The notes under the pieces were generated by a model. It was not told the DNA's origin, did not search any database, and saw nothing but the letters and a program-made list of their open reading frames with translations. The position numbers and the translations under genes were made by a program. This document shows, in pieces, positions 1 to 7,042 of a DNA stretch of 17,200 nt. How positions within the stretch are numbered: position 1 is the first letter of the stretch; each line of letters starts with the position of its first letter. The DNA lies in the NCBI GenBank assembly GCA_900552085.1, contig URYB01000016.1, forward strand, positions 1 to 17,200, read 5' to 3'. The stretch comes from an uncultured Lachnobacterium sp. Its GTDB lineage: Bacteria > Bacillota > Clostridia > Lachnospirales > Lachnospiraceae.

Positions 1-125
1 TCAATTTTATTTGTCATGGAAAATTCAGCGATATGCTATCGATTTGCCATTCAACGTATTTACTATACAATACATGTCTATTTTTTACAACCCAAAAATC
101 CATCCACTTTATGTTTCTCCAAACT

Positions 126-155
126 AAAAAGGAGGCCTGACATCTCAGACCTCCC
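126..155 (-). terminator. Rho-independent terminator of the lipoprotein-cheV-hydrolase operon
   Basis: Read on the minus strand, a 10-bp stem (GGAGGTCTGA with TCAGGCCTCC, one G-U wobble) has a 4-nt loop and is followed directly by TTTTT. The stem overlaps the stop codon of the hydrolase gene at 145-147. On the plus strand the wobble becomes a C-A mismatch and no T-run follows, so it works leftwards. The 125 bases to its left contain no convincing gene. Confidence 0.85.
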
Positions 156-1002
156 GAAATAATTTTTCCTGAAAAAATTGTATAATCTCCGTCCATACTT
201 CATCCTGAAAAAACATCAGATCCGCATGGTCAGCTCCCCCCAGGGAAAGCAATGTCACATCACATCCCGCTTTTTTCAAAGTATCGTATAACTTCTCGCT
301 TTGACTGTATGGCACGGTATGATCCTCTGTGCCGTGAATAATAAAAAATGGCGGAGCTGCTGCTGTCACTTTTGACACGGGCGAATATTCCCATGCTTCT
401 TTCTGATGTGTCATAACATTAAATCCCATAAGCTGGGATTCCGAAGACATTGCTGCTTTTTCTACATCGTCATACAAAAATGCAGATGCATCTGTCGGCG
501 GATACCATGGACATGCCGCCTGTACTGCACTAGAATATTCCAAATATTCCCCGACATCAAGCGACGGATCCTGGTCAAGTGCTGCCATACAGGTCAATTG
601 CCCTCCTGCGGATTCTCCCATCACACCAAATTGATCGGTATCAATTCGATATCTTTTTGCATGCGCCCGCAAATAACGAATTGCTGCTTTCACATCCAGC
701 AGCTGCATCGGATATGTTCCTTCATTGGAAGTCCGGTACTCCACACTTGCAACAACAAAACCATTCTGTGCCAGTCGGCTCAGATATGCAAGGTGTGCTG
801 ATTTATCCATACGAAGCCATGCCCCACCACAAATCCACACAATGCATGGATAAGATTTTTCTTCCCGATCCTCCGGATAAATCAGATCCAGTTTTAAATC
901 TCTGCGACAATGATCATACCATGAATCTACCTGTGCATAAGTAATGTCTGTACACACTACATACTGTGGCTTCCTTATTTCCGGTTTTAATGTTTTTCTC
1001 AT
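145..1002 (-). CDS. alpha/beta-hydrolase, esterase/lipase (BD-FAE/acetyl-esterase-like)
   Basis: A 285-residue cytoplasmic alpha/beta-hydrolase of the esterase/carboxylesterase type, predicted to cleave small ester substrates; the substrate cannot be read from the sequence. The oxyanion-hole segment is ICGGAW at about residues 57-62, a variant of the usual HGGxW in which the histidine position is Cys58. The nucleophile elbow is GESAGG (Ser131). The acid is probably Asp227 in HGTEDHTVP and the base His259 in GGADHADL, so the triad is complete. There is no signal peptide. The ATG overlaps the stop codon of the upstream membrane-protein gene (ATGA), and AGGAGA lies just upstream, so translation is probably coupled. 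It is the last gene of its operon and is followed at once by a terminator. The family fold is clear, but the role beside cheV is unknown. Confidence 0.88.
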   Translation of the reverse strand: MRKTLKPEIRKPQYVVCTDITYAQVDSWYDHCRRDLKLDLIYPEDREEKSYPCIVWICGGAWLRMDKSAHLAYLSRLAQNGFVVASVEYRTSNEGTYPMQLLDVKAAIRYLRAHAKRYRIDTDQFGVMGESAGGQLTCMAALDQDPSLDVGEYLEYSSAVQAACPWYPPTDASAFLYDDVEKAAMSSESQLMGFNVMTHQKEAWEYSPVSKVTAAAPPFFIIHGTEDHTVPYSQSEKLYDTLKKAGCDVTLLSLGGADHADLMFFQDEVWTEIIQFFQEKLFREV

Positions 1003-2519
1003 TGTATTTTCTCCTGCAACAACCGTGTATACGCTTCCCGATTCTTTGCATTATAAATCGTCAGCGCATCTTTCCCCGACATCTTATATTCCTTTTTCAA
1101 AGCTTTCTTTATCTTGTCAGCAAGCGCATCCAGTTCTTTGCTGCAATTGTATTCCTCTGCACGATCTTTGTTCAGATCATATCTGCCATATGCACAAACC
1201 AATGCATCTGCTGCCTGTTCTCTGGAACCATTGTGATCAAAAACCAGATAATCCTGATACTTTTTCGATACGGTTGCCAGGACCTCCAGCTTTCCATACA
1301 ATTCTTCGTCTTTGGCTTTCACAGTGCGGCCTTGCAGATTTTCGTAACCTTCCACATAATTTCCCTGTGCCAGACACTGTTTTGCCTGATTTACAGCCGA
1401 CTGATACCCCAGCGTATGGGTACCAAGCAATATCAGTCCAAAAAGCGAACCTACCATGACTACAATTGCAATTACCGGAGCTTTCGGAAGTGGCGGTGTA
1501 TTGTCTACTTCCTTGGGTTTCTTTTCTTTCTTCGGCTTAGGTTCTTTCTTTTGTTTTGGTTTCTTTTGCTTTGGCTCTTTTTTCTTCTTCTCTTTTTTCT
1601 TTTTTTCTTTCTTTCCGGTCTCTTTCTGATCTGCCTGCTCCAGTTCATCCAGAATCATCTGATTTTCTTCTGTCAGCTCTGTCACAACATCTGTATCAGA
1701 AGAATCCGTAATTTCCGTAATATTCTTTTCTTCCGGTTCTGCAAAAAAGAAGTTTGCAAGGCGTGCAAAAATACCTCCTTCTTTTTTCTCCTTAGGTACT
1801 TTTTCTTTCTTTGCTTTTTCCTTCTTCTTACGCTTTTTCTTCTTTGACTCAGGCTGCACATCTTCTTCCGCAGGTGTTGTCTCCGGATCAGCGGCCTGCT
1901 CCTGTTCATCCATCTGAGCCTGTGCAAACGCGTCAATAGAATCTTCTTCATCGAGATTTTTGCCCTGTTCCTCATCCTTCAGCAAATCTCCCAAATCCGA
2001 CAGATCTTCCGAATTGTTAAGCATATCCAGCAAATCGGAATCCGCTGTTCCGGCAAGATCCAGCTCCCCTGCTTCTGTCAACGGAAGTTCCGGTTCTGCA
2101 GATGCTGCTTCCAGCTGTACTTTATCATCAAATGCGTCCATCGCCTGATCCAGCTGATCCATCGGCTGTTCCGGCTCCGGTTCCAACGGAAGATCAAGAT
2201 TAAAATCCAGATCATCCCCTGTATCAACCTCCAGATCCGTATCCGTTGGCACATCTTCCGGCTCCTGTATCACCTTTGGTTCATAATCCGAAAATGGCTT
2301 TTGCAAATCATCTTTAAGTAATTCTTCCTCAAATTCGCGCAAAAAATCCTCTTCCTTTTTTGCAGTAACCTGCGCATTGCTTTCCGGTTCACCAAAAAGC
2401 TCTCTCTCCAGTTTCTCCTGCGGATTCAATGGCGGTTGTGTCTCTTGTGTATGTTCATCCTCATCATGTACAGAATTCAATAATTGATCCAAATAATTTT
2501 CTGATGCACTCTTACTCAT
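999..2519 (-). CDS. acidic/lysine-rich single-pass membrane protein, function unknown
   Basis: Not recognised as a named family. The 506-residue protein has four visible parts. Residues 1-225 are very acidic, low-complexity and probably disordered (repeated DLD, EPE and DLL patterns). Two lysine blocks lie at about 226-248 and 302-338, on either side of a short hydrophobic patch (IFARLANFFFAEPEE, about 250-264). One membrane helix lies at about 348-366 (APVIAIVVMVGSLFGLILLG). A helical C-terminal domain of about 140 residues follows. The positive block just before the helix implies the acidic part is cytoplasmic and the C-terminus is outside. I chose the ATG at 2519 because GGAGAG lies 6-7 nt upstream. 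A longer reading from a GTG at 2564 would start inside a hairpin and has no ribosome binding site. It follows cheV and overlaps the hydrolase gene by 4 bp. A scaffold or envelope role is possible but only a guess. Confidence 0.8.
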   Translation of the reverse strand: MSKSASENYLDQLLNSVHDEDEHTQETQPPLNPQEKLERELFGEPESNAQVTAKKEEDFLREFEEELLKDDLQKPFSDYEPKVIQEPEDVPTDTDLEVDTGDDLDFNLDLPLEPEPEQPMDQLDQAMDAFDDKVQLEAASAEPELPLTEAGELDLAGTADSDLLDMLNNSEDLSDLGDLLKDEEQGKNLDEEDSIDAFAQAQMDEQEQAADPETTPAEEDVQPESKKKKRKKKEKAKKEKVPKEKKEGGIFARLANFFFAEPEEKNITEITDSSDTDVVTELTEENQMILDELEQADQKETGKKEKKKKEKKKKEPKQKKPKQKKEPKPKKEKKPKEVDNTPPLPKAPVIAIVVMVGSLFGLILLGTHTLGYQSAVNQAKQCLAQGNYVEGYENLQGRTVKAKDEELYGKLEVLATVSKKYQDYLVFDHNGSREQAADALVCAYGRYDLNKDRAEEYNCSKELDALADKIKKALKKEYKMSGKDALTIYNAKNREAYTRLLQEKIQ

Positions 2520-2543
2520 AAATTCTCTCCAGTAAAACTCAAT

Positions 2544-2572
2544 TAAGGGATGTGAAATTTCCACATCCCTTA
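2544..2572 (-). promoter_or_regulatory. perfect hairpin between cheV and the membrane-protein gene
   Basis: An 11-bp perfect inverted repeat (TAAGGGATGTG with CACATCCCTTA) with a 7-nt loop lies between the cheV stop and the next start. On the minus strand it is followed by AATTGAGTTTTA rather than a clean T-run. It may act as a partial terminator or an mRNA-stabilising processing site that lets cheV be expressed differently from the downstream genes. The structure is seen directly; the role is inferred. Confidence 0.6.
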
Positions 2573-2585
2573 GAAGCTGCTACAT

Positions 2586-3491
2586 TTATTTATTTCCGTT
2601 GTCAATCAACTTATCAATAGCCTCTACAAGACTTCCAATCTCCGGTTTCGTAAGCTGAGCGTCGGCTCCAAGCATTTCGCCTTTGCGTCGCATTTCTTCA
2701 TTAACAAGGGAAGAAAAGATAATCAGTGGAATATTCTTCAGAACATCGTCCGACTTTACCAGCTTGGTAAGTCTGTGTCCATCCATCTGTGGCATCTCTA
2801 TATCTGTGATAATACACTGAACTTTTTCACCCGGATTGCCTTCCTTCTTAAACTTAAGCAATGTATCCCAGGCTTCCTGTCCATTCATTGTCACAATCAA
2901 ATTGGTATATCCCGCTTTATTCAAACAATCCTGAATCAGACTGCTCAAAAGCTGTGAATCCTCTGCAATAAGAATCGTATCTTCGCTTCTCTCACGTCCC
3001 TGGAATTCTTTCATGTCTGTAACCCGCAGTCCTGTTTCCGGGCTGATACTTGACACGATTGACTCGAAATCCAGAATAACGACCAGTTTATCATTGATTT
3101 TGATTACACCAGTAGAAACACTGCCGTCCTGTCCATTGATGGTAGAATCCGGTTTGATAATCTCATCCCAGGATACTCTGTGAATTCCAATTACCTGATC
3201 CACGTGGAATGCCACATTTAATTTGTTAAAGTTTGTAATAATAAACAAACCTCTTTCATCATTGTCCGGAATATCCAGACACCGTTTCAGATTAATTACG
3301 GTAATCATAGTATCACGTGGCATAAAAATACCTTCCACACTTGGATGTGTATTTGGTACCGGTGTCACTTTCTGATATGATAAAATTTCACGAATCTTTG
3401 CCACATTGATGCCGTAGTGATTATCGGCTAATGTAAACTCCAAGATTTCCAACTCATTTGTACCTGACTCTAATAATATATTTGTATCCAT
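2586..3491 (-). CDS. cheV: chemotaxis coupling protein CheV (CheW domain plus receiver)
   Basis: CheV couples methyl-accepting receptors to the CheA kinase and tunes the array through phosphorylation of its own receiver domain. The 301-residue protein has a CheW-like domain at about residues 13-150 (FTLADNHYGINVAKIREIL, then GIFMPRDTMITVINLKRCL) and a receiver at about 172-297. The receiver keeps the acidic pair Glu177/Asp178, the phosphoacceptor Asp230 in ITDIEMPQMDG, Ser260/Ser261 at the switch position and Lys282 in LTKPE, so it should be phosphorylatable. GGGGGAG precedes the ATG. It lies 18 bp after the lipoprotein gene, so the two are probably co-transcribed. No other chemotaxis gene is nearby, so the main cluster must be elsewhere. 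Length and domain order match CheV of Firmicutes. Confidence 0.95.
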   Translation of the reverse strand: MDTNILLESGTNELEILEFTLADNHYGINVAKIREILSYQKVTPVPNTHPSVEGIFMPRDTMITVINLKRCLDIPDNDERGLFIITNFNKLNVAFHVDQVIGIHRVSWDEIIKPDSTINGQDGSVSTGVIKINDKLVVILDFESIVSSISPETGLRVTDMKEFQGRERSEDTILIAEDSQLLSSLIQDCLNKAGYTNLIVTMNGQEAWDTLLKFKKEGNPGEKVQCIITDIEMPQMDGHRLTKLVKSDDVLKNIPLIIFSSLVNEEMRRKGEMLGADAQLTKPEIGSLVEAIDKLIDNGNK

Positions 3492-3509
3492 ATATATTCT
3501 CCCCCATTT

Positions 3510-4223
3510 CTACATTGTTACCTGATACATTTGTCCATCCATCTCAACCTGCAAATCCTGCGTTGAAATTTCATCGGCCTGTTTTTTTGACACTTCAAAT
3601 ACCAGTACCGTCTTTATCGACTTTCCCGGCTTTATTTTTCCCTGATAAGTCGAAAGATTTTTTGTACTTAGGATTTTCTTTTCTACAATACGATCTGTAC
3701 CATTGAAGCATCCATAAAACGTAACATCTTTTGATAGCATGTCTATCTTAGTGTTCTTCTTTCCGGTGTTTTTCACATTAATATTCATAATGATCAATGT
3801 CTTTCCCGACGCGGCATTCACACTAAAATAATCACCTTCCTGATAAGAAGAAGCGATCGAATATCCTTTATAAGAAACCTTTAAATTCTTACCAAGCAAA
3901 TCAGATAATGCAATCTCCTTTGTTTGTGTATCCGTTTGGGTACCGCCAGTATTGGTATTCGTATTTGTATTTGTATTTGTTTCTTCCTGTACCTGCTGGG
4001 TATCCTGTTCGGTTGTATTTTCCTGCGTCTCTGTCTCGATCTCCGGCTCTACATCTGTCATGCCATCTATCTGAAAAACATTATGTTTGGCAACAGCCTG
4101 AGCTGCAGCGGAAACAATCAGATCTTCCTCATCATCCGTCAGCTCATACAGCGCCGTACCACATCCACCCAGTACAACGGTTGATGCCAGTAATATGGCC
4201 AAAAACTGCATCCTCTTTTTCAT
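3510..4223 (-). CDS. predicted surface lipoprotein with a DUF4352-like C-terminal domain
   Basis: A 237-residue exported lipoprotein. The N-terminus (MKKRMQFLAILLASTVVLGGC) is a lipoprotein signal peptide with lipobox LGGC, so Cys21 should carry the lipid anchor. Residues about 55-105 form a Thr/Asn/Gln/Glu-rich linker with the dipeptide run NTNTNTNTNT. Residues about 105-237 look like a beta-sandwich domain of the DUF4352/DUF5067 kind (TLIIMNINVKNTGKKNTKIDM and a KPGKSIKTVLVFEV strand pair), a fold common in Gram-positive lipoproteins of unknown ligand. It is the first gene of the operon that continues with cheV 18 bp downstream; an extracytoplasmic binding role linked to chemotaxis is possible but only inferred. 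The lipobox and domain shape are clear, while the exact family is not certain. Confidence 0.82.
   Translation of the reverse strand: MKKRMQFLAILLASTVVLGGCGTALYELTDDEEDLIVSAAAQAVAKHNVFQIDGMTDVEPEIETETQENTTEQDTQQVQEETNTNTNTNTNTGGTQTDTQTKEIALSDLLGKNLKVSYKGYSIASSYQEGDYFSVNAASGKTLIIMNINVKNTGKKNTKIDMLSKDVTFYGCFNGTDRIVEKKILSTKNLSTYQGKIKPGKSIKTVLVFEVSKKQADEISTQDLQVEMDGQMYQVTM
3949..3978 (-). repeat. in-frame hexanucleotide tandem repeat (Asn-Thr linker)
   Basis: Five near-identical 6-bp units (plus strand GTATTK) encode the Asn-Thr linker of the lipoprotein. Because the unit is two codons, copy-number changes would lengthen or shorten the linker without breaking the reading frame. Confidence 0.8.
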
Positions 4224-4264
4224 GTGTTTCTATCCTTCTTGTTACTTTTGCCCTATAAATTAAG

Positions 4265-4294
4265 ATTATAGTATCATATTTCAGCATATAATAC
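4265..4294 (-). promoter_or_regulatory. candidate promoter of the lipoprotein-cheV operon with an overlapping dyad
   Basis: A perfect minus-strand -10 box TATAAT lies at 4265-4270, about 40 bp upstream of the lipoprotein start. Directly upstream is a dyad, GTATCATAT (4271-4279) and ATATAATAC (4286-4294), with 9-bp arms, one mismatch and a 6-nt spacer. No good -35 exists at 17 bp (TTGTAT sits 20 bp away), so the promoter may need an activator bound at the dyad. The box is seen; the regulatory reading is inferred. Confidence 0.4.
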
Positions 4295-4308
4295 AACATT
4301 TTTCCGAC

Positions 4309-5784
4309 TTAGTTGTTGCTCTCCAATTCCATCCAGAATTCTACGCCATCCTCATGGTTAATTACGCCACATTTCTGATGAAAAGAGTCCATAATCGCCT
4401 TTACAATGGACAATCCAATGCCACTGCCTCCATATTCACGGGTTCTTGCCTTATCCACTTTATAAAATTTCACCCAGATTTTGTCCAGATCCTCATCCGG
4501 AATCGGTGCCCCCGTATTAAATACACTCGTCCGCACCAGTCCATCATGATAAGAAAAACGGATTTCTATCCGTCTCTGTCCGTCTGCATGGTTCATCGCA
4601 TTGGTCAGATAATTGGTAATACCCTCTTCGACTTTAAACTCATCTCCCCAGACATACACCGGTCCGTCTTTATAGAACTGGATATCCACTTTCTTCTGTG
4701 CCGCCATAATAGACGCTGACTGAATCACGCCTGTAATCAGTTCTGTAATATCAAACCTTGTCATCTCCACGGTATCATTGCCGAATTCCAACTGGTTCAA
4801 TGTCAGAAGTTTCTTGACCATCTGATTCATTTTGTCCGATTCATCCATGATGACATCACAGTAAAAATCTCTGCTTTCCGCGTCATCGTTAATGCATTCC
4901 TTTAAGCCTTCTGCATACCCCTGAATCAATGCGAGTGGTGTCTTTAATTCATGGGATACATTCGACAGAAATTCTTTTCGCATTTCATCGATCTGTTCCT
5001 TCTTTTCAATGTCCTGCTGCAAACTGACATTGGCTGTCTTAAGTTCGCTGATTGTTTCTTCGAGTGCCTCTGATAATTCATTCATAGACTGCCCGAGTTC
5101 GTCAATCTCATAACTTCCATATTTCGCCGGCACGTATTTTGCCTCAAAATCAAGCCCTGTCATTTTTCTTGAAATATCTGACAGTGAACGAATCGGCTTG
5201 GAAATACTGTTGGATAAAATCACAATCAGGATAATACTTAAGAAAATAGCGCCAATACTGATCATTACAAAAAACTGATTCGTGATCGACGCACTCTCCC
5301 GGATGCTTTCCAAAGCAGTTCTCATATAAACATATCCGCCATCTTTTAACGCCCCGAGCAGTACCAGATACTCCGAGTCGAGACGTTCATCCGTCTGACG
5401 CACCAGTGTATAATCCTCTCCGGTCTTTAACACCTGAATCTGATTGCGGTCTGTTCCATAAATCCAGTTGTCCAGCTGCATCTGAAAACGCTGGGCATTG
5501 TTATAGGAAGTCCACACCAGATTCCTGTCATGGTCCGTGATCAGCATATTGATATTATTATCCGCGCAGATTCGTTCAAAAGAAATGTCATTATCTCCAC
5601 TGTCTCCGCTGATACATGCTTCATGCACCTGTCGATATCCATTCAGCAATTCCTTTTCTTTGTTGTATGTATAATATTTCTCCAAAAACGTATTGTTGAG
5701 AAACCAGCACACAACAACGGTTCCTGCAACAATTCCAATCATGGTAACAATGAGCTGCCATGTCAATGATGTCTTTTTTTTCAT
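4309..5784 (-). CDS. sensor histidine kinase, HAMP-HisKA-HATPase
   Basis: The membrane sensor kinase partner of the adjacent OmpR-type regulator. In its 491 residues the first membrane helix is at about 10-29, an extracytoplasmic sensor region at about 30-168 and the second helix at about 169-191. A HAMP domain (about 192-245) and a short coiled coil follow. The dimerisation/phosphoacceptor domain has His278 in NVSHELKTPLALIQGYAEGL. The ATP-binding domain shows the N-box NYLTNAMNHA (Asn391, Asn395), the G1 motif VFNTGAPIP, the F-box WVKFYKVD and the G2 motif GGSGIGLSIV (452-461). The G1 box reads NTG rather than DxG, which is seen in other kinases of this group, so activity is expected. The start is 21 bp after the regulator stop. 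The ribosome binding site is weak (GGAAAAAGAG), so translation may rely on coupling. The signal sensed is unknown. Confidence 0.93.
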   Translation of the reverse strand: MKKKTSLTWQLIVTMIGIVAGTVVVCWFLNNTFLEKYYTYNKEKELLNGYRQVHEACISGDSGDNDISFERICADNNINMLITDHDRNLVWTSYNNAQRFQMQLDNWIYGTDRNQIQVLKTGEDYTLVRQTDERLDSEYLVLLGALKDGGYVYMRTALESIRESASITNQFFVMISIGAIFLSIILIVILSNSISKPIRSLSDISRKMTGLDFEAKYVPAKYGSYEIDELGQSMNELSEALEETISELKTANVSLQQDIEKKEQIDEMRKEFLSNVSHELKTPLALIQGYAEGLKECINDDAESRDFYCDVIMDESDKMNQMVKKLLTLNQLEFGNDTVEMTRFDITELITGVIQSASIMAAQKKVDIQFYKDGPVYVWGDEFKVEEGITNYLTNAMNHADGQRRIEIRFSYHDGLVRTSVFNTGAPIPDEDLDKIWVKFYKVDKARTREYGGSGIGLSIVKAIMDSFHQKCGVINHEDGVEFWMELESNN

Positions 5785-5805
5785 CTGGTATTCATCTCTT
5801 TTTCC

Positions 5806-6489
5806 TTATGCTTCTACTTCAAACTTATAGCCCATGCCCCAGACAGTCTTAATGTACTCTCCCTGCTTTCCCAACTTGCTGCGGAGCTTTTTTACATGTG
5901 TGTCAATGGTGCGGGCATCTCCGAAATAATCATAGTTCCAGACACTGTTCAAAATACGTTCTCTCGACAGCGCAATTCCCTGATTGTCCATAAAATATTC
6001 GAGCAGTTCAAATTCTTTAAAGCTTAACTCTACGCTGTTACCATCTACGGTAACTTCGTGTGCCGTCTTATCCAGTACGATCAGACCTGCCTTCTTAATC
6101 TGTGATGACTCCCCGATCTGATTGGTTCTGCGCAGAATTGCTTCCACACGTGCCACCAGAATTTTCGGAGAAAATGGCTTTGAAATATATTCATCCACAC
6201 CGAGATCAAATCCCATCAGTTCATCACTCTCATCGCTTTTTGCGGTAAGCATGATAATCGGAACTTTTGAATTTTCCCGAACTTCACGGCACACTTCCCA
6301 GCCGTTCATCTTCGGCATCATCACATCAAGAATGAGCAATGCGATGTCCTTTTCCCGATAAAAAATATCAAGTGCTTCCTCACCGTCTCCTGCTTCTAAA
6401 ACTTCATAATCCTGACGTACCAGAAAGTCACGCACCAGTTTGCGCATTCTGCTTTCATCATCCACCACCAGAATTTTTAATTTGTCCAT
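5806..6489 (-). CDS. OmpR/PhoB-family response regulator
   Basis: A 227-residue DNA-binding response regulator. The receiver (about 1-120) has the acidic pair Asp10/Asp11, the phosphoacceptor Asp55 in LLILDVMMPKMNGWEV, Thr82 in IIMLTAKSD and Lys104 in YISKPFSP. The winged-helix domain (about 130-225) includes LSFKEFELLEYFMDNQG and the recognition-helix region DARTIDTHVKKLRSKLG, and ends in the usual TVWGMGYKFE. It is complete and of normal length. AGGAGG lies inside the end of the upstream gene, about 10 nt before the ATG, and the gap to that gene is 2 bp. The gene after it is its cognate histidine kinase. Targets cannot be read from the window. Confidence 0.95.
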   Translation of the reverse strand: MDKLKILVVDDESRMRKLVRDFLVRQDYEVLEAGDGEEALDIFYREKDIALLILDVMMPKMNGWEVCREVRENSKVPIIMLTAKSDESDELMGFDLGVDEYISKPFSPKILVARVEAILRRTNQIGESSQIKKAGLIVLDKTAHEVTVDGNSVELSFKEFELLEYFMDNQGIALSRERILNSVWNYDYFGDARTIDTHVKKLRSKLGKQGEYIKTVWGMGYKFEVEA

Positions 6490-6491
6490 GG

Positions 6492-7040
6492 TTATTCTGC
6501 CTCCTGTTGTTCCAGTTTCTGTTCACGTACATTCAGTTCTGCCTCACGCTGATCCAGTTCTTTTTCACGCGTGTCCAGTTTCTGTTCCCAGTTTTCATAT
6601 TTATCAATAAGCTCATTTTCATAATTAAGTATGGTAACATTGTCCCCACTCACATAAGTAATGGCAAACATTGCTCCAATCACTATCGCAAATACGATGG
6701 CAAAGAACAAACTTCTATGGTATTTTCTCCGATAGTTATTCTTTTCGCTTCGGCTTCCCGGTTCCCCGGATTGCTCCGGTGCATACACCGGAATCGGAAG
6801 TACATCCTCGTACTTGATATACGGAATCGTATGTAAATATCCCTGCAGTTCTTTTAAAAACTCCATTCCCACCGGAGTTTCAAAGACTTCCTGTAAAATC
6901 AATTTCCGGTAAATCTGCAACACAGCATCCGGATCATCCATCTTCGTTTTACTGCGTATATATCGGATTTTTTCCACTTCTTTTTGTGCAATCTGCGCCT
7001 GTTCCAGCGATTCAAACGCATACCCTCTAACTTTGTACAT
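6492..7040 (-). CDS. small membrane protein with C-terminal heptad coiled coil, function unknown
   Basis: Not recognised as a named family. The 182-residue protein has an N-terminal soluble helical part (about 1-80), a polar linker, one membrane helix at about 110-130 (SLFFAIVFAIVIGAMFAITYVSG) and a charged coiled coil from about 134 to the end. The last 32 residues are almost exact seven-residue repeats starting WEQKLDT, REKELDQ, REAELNV and REQKLEQ. The RRKYHR stretch before the helix suggests the N-terminus is inside and the coiled coil outside. It starts 2 bp after the fbp stop and ends 2 bp before the response-regulator start, so it belongs to the same transcript. A role as an accessory or sensor partner of the two-component system is possible but unsupported by homology. 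Confidence 0.8.
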   Translation of the reverse strand: MYKVRGYAFESLEQAQIAQKEVEKIRYIRSKTKMDDPDAVLQIYRKLILQEVFETPVGMEFLKELQGYLHTIPYIKYEDVLPIPVYAPEQSGEPGSRSEKNNYRRKYHRSLFFAIVFAIVIGAMFAITYVSGDNVTILNYENELIDKYENWEQKLDTREKELDQREAELNVREQKLEQQEAE

Positions 7041-7042
7041 AA

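Noticed and set aside
14..196. 60-residue minus-strand frame at the left edge
   Set aside because: It runs through the terminator at 126-155 and has no ribosome binding site or recognisable product.
966..1847. Long plus-strand hydrophobic frame opposite the membrane-protein gene
   Set aside because: It is the antisense of lysine-rich codons (runs of Phe/Leu) and lacks a start signal; the minus-strand gene explains the region.
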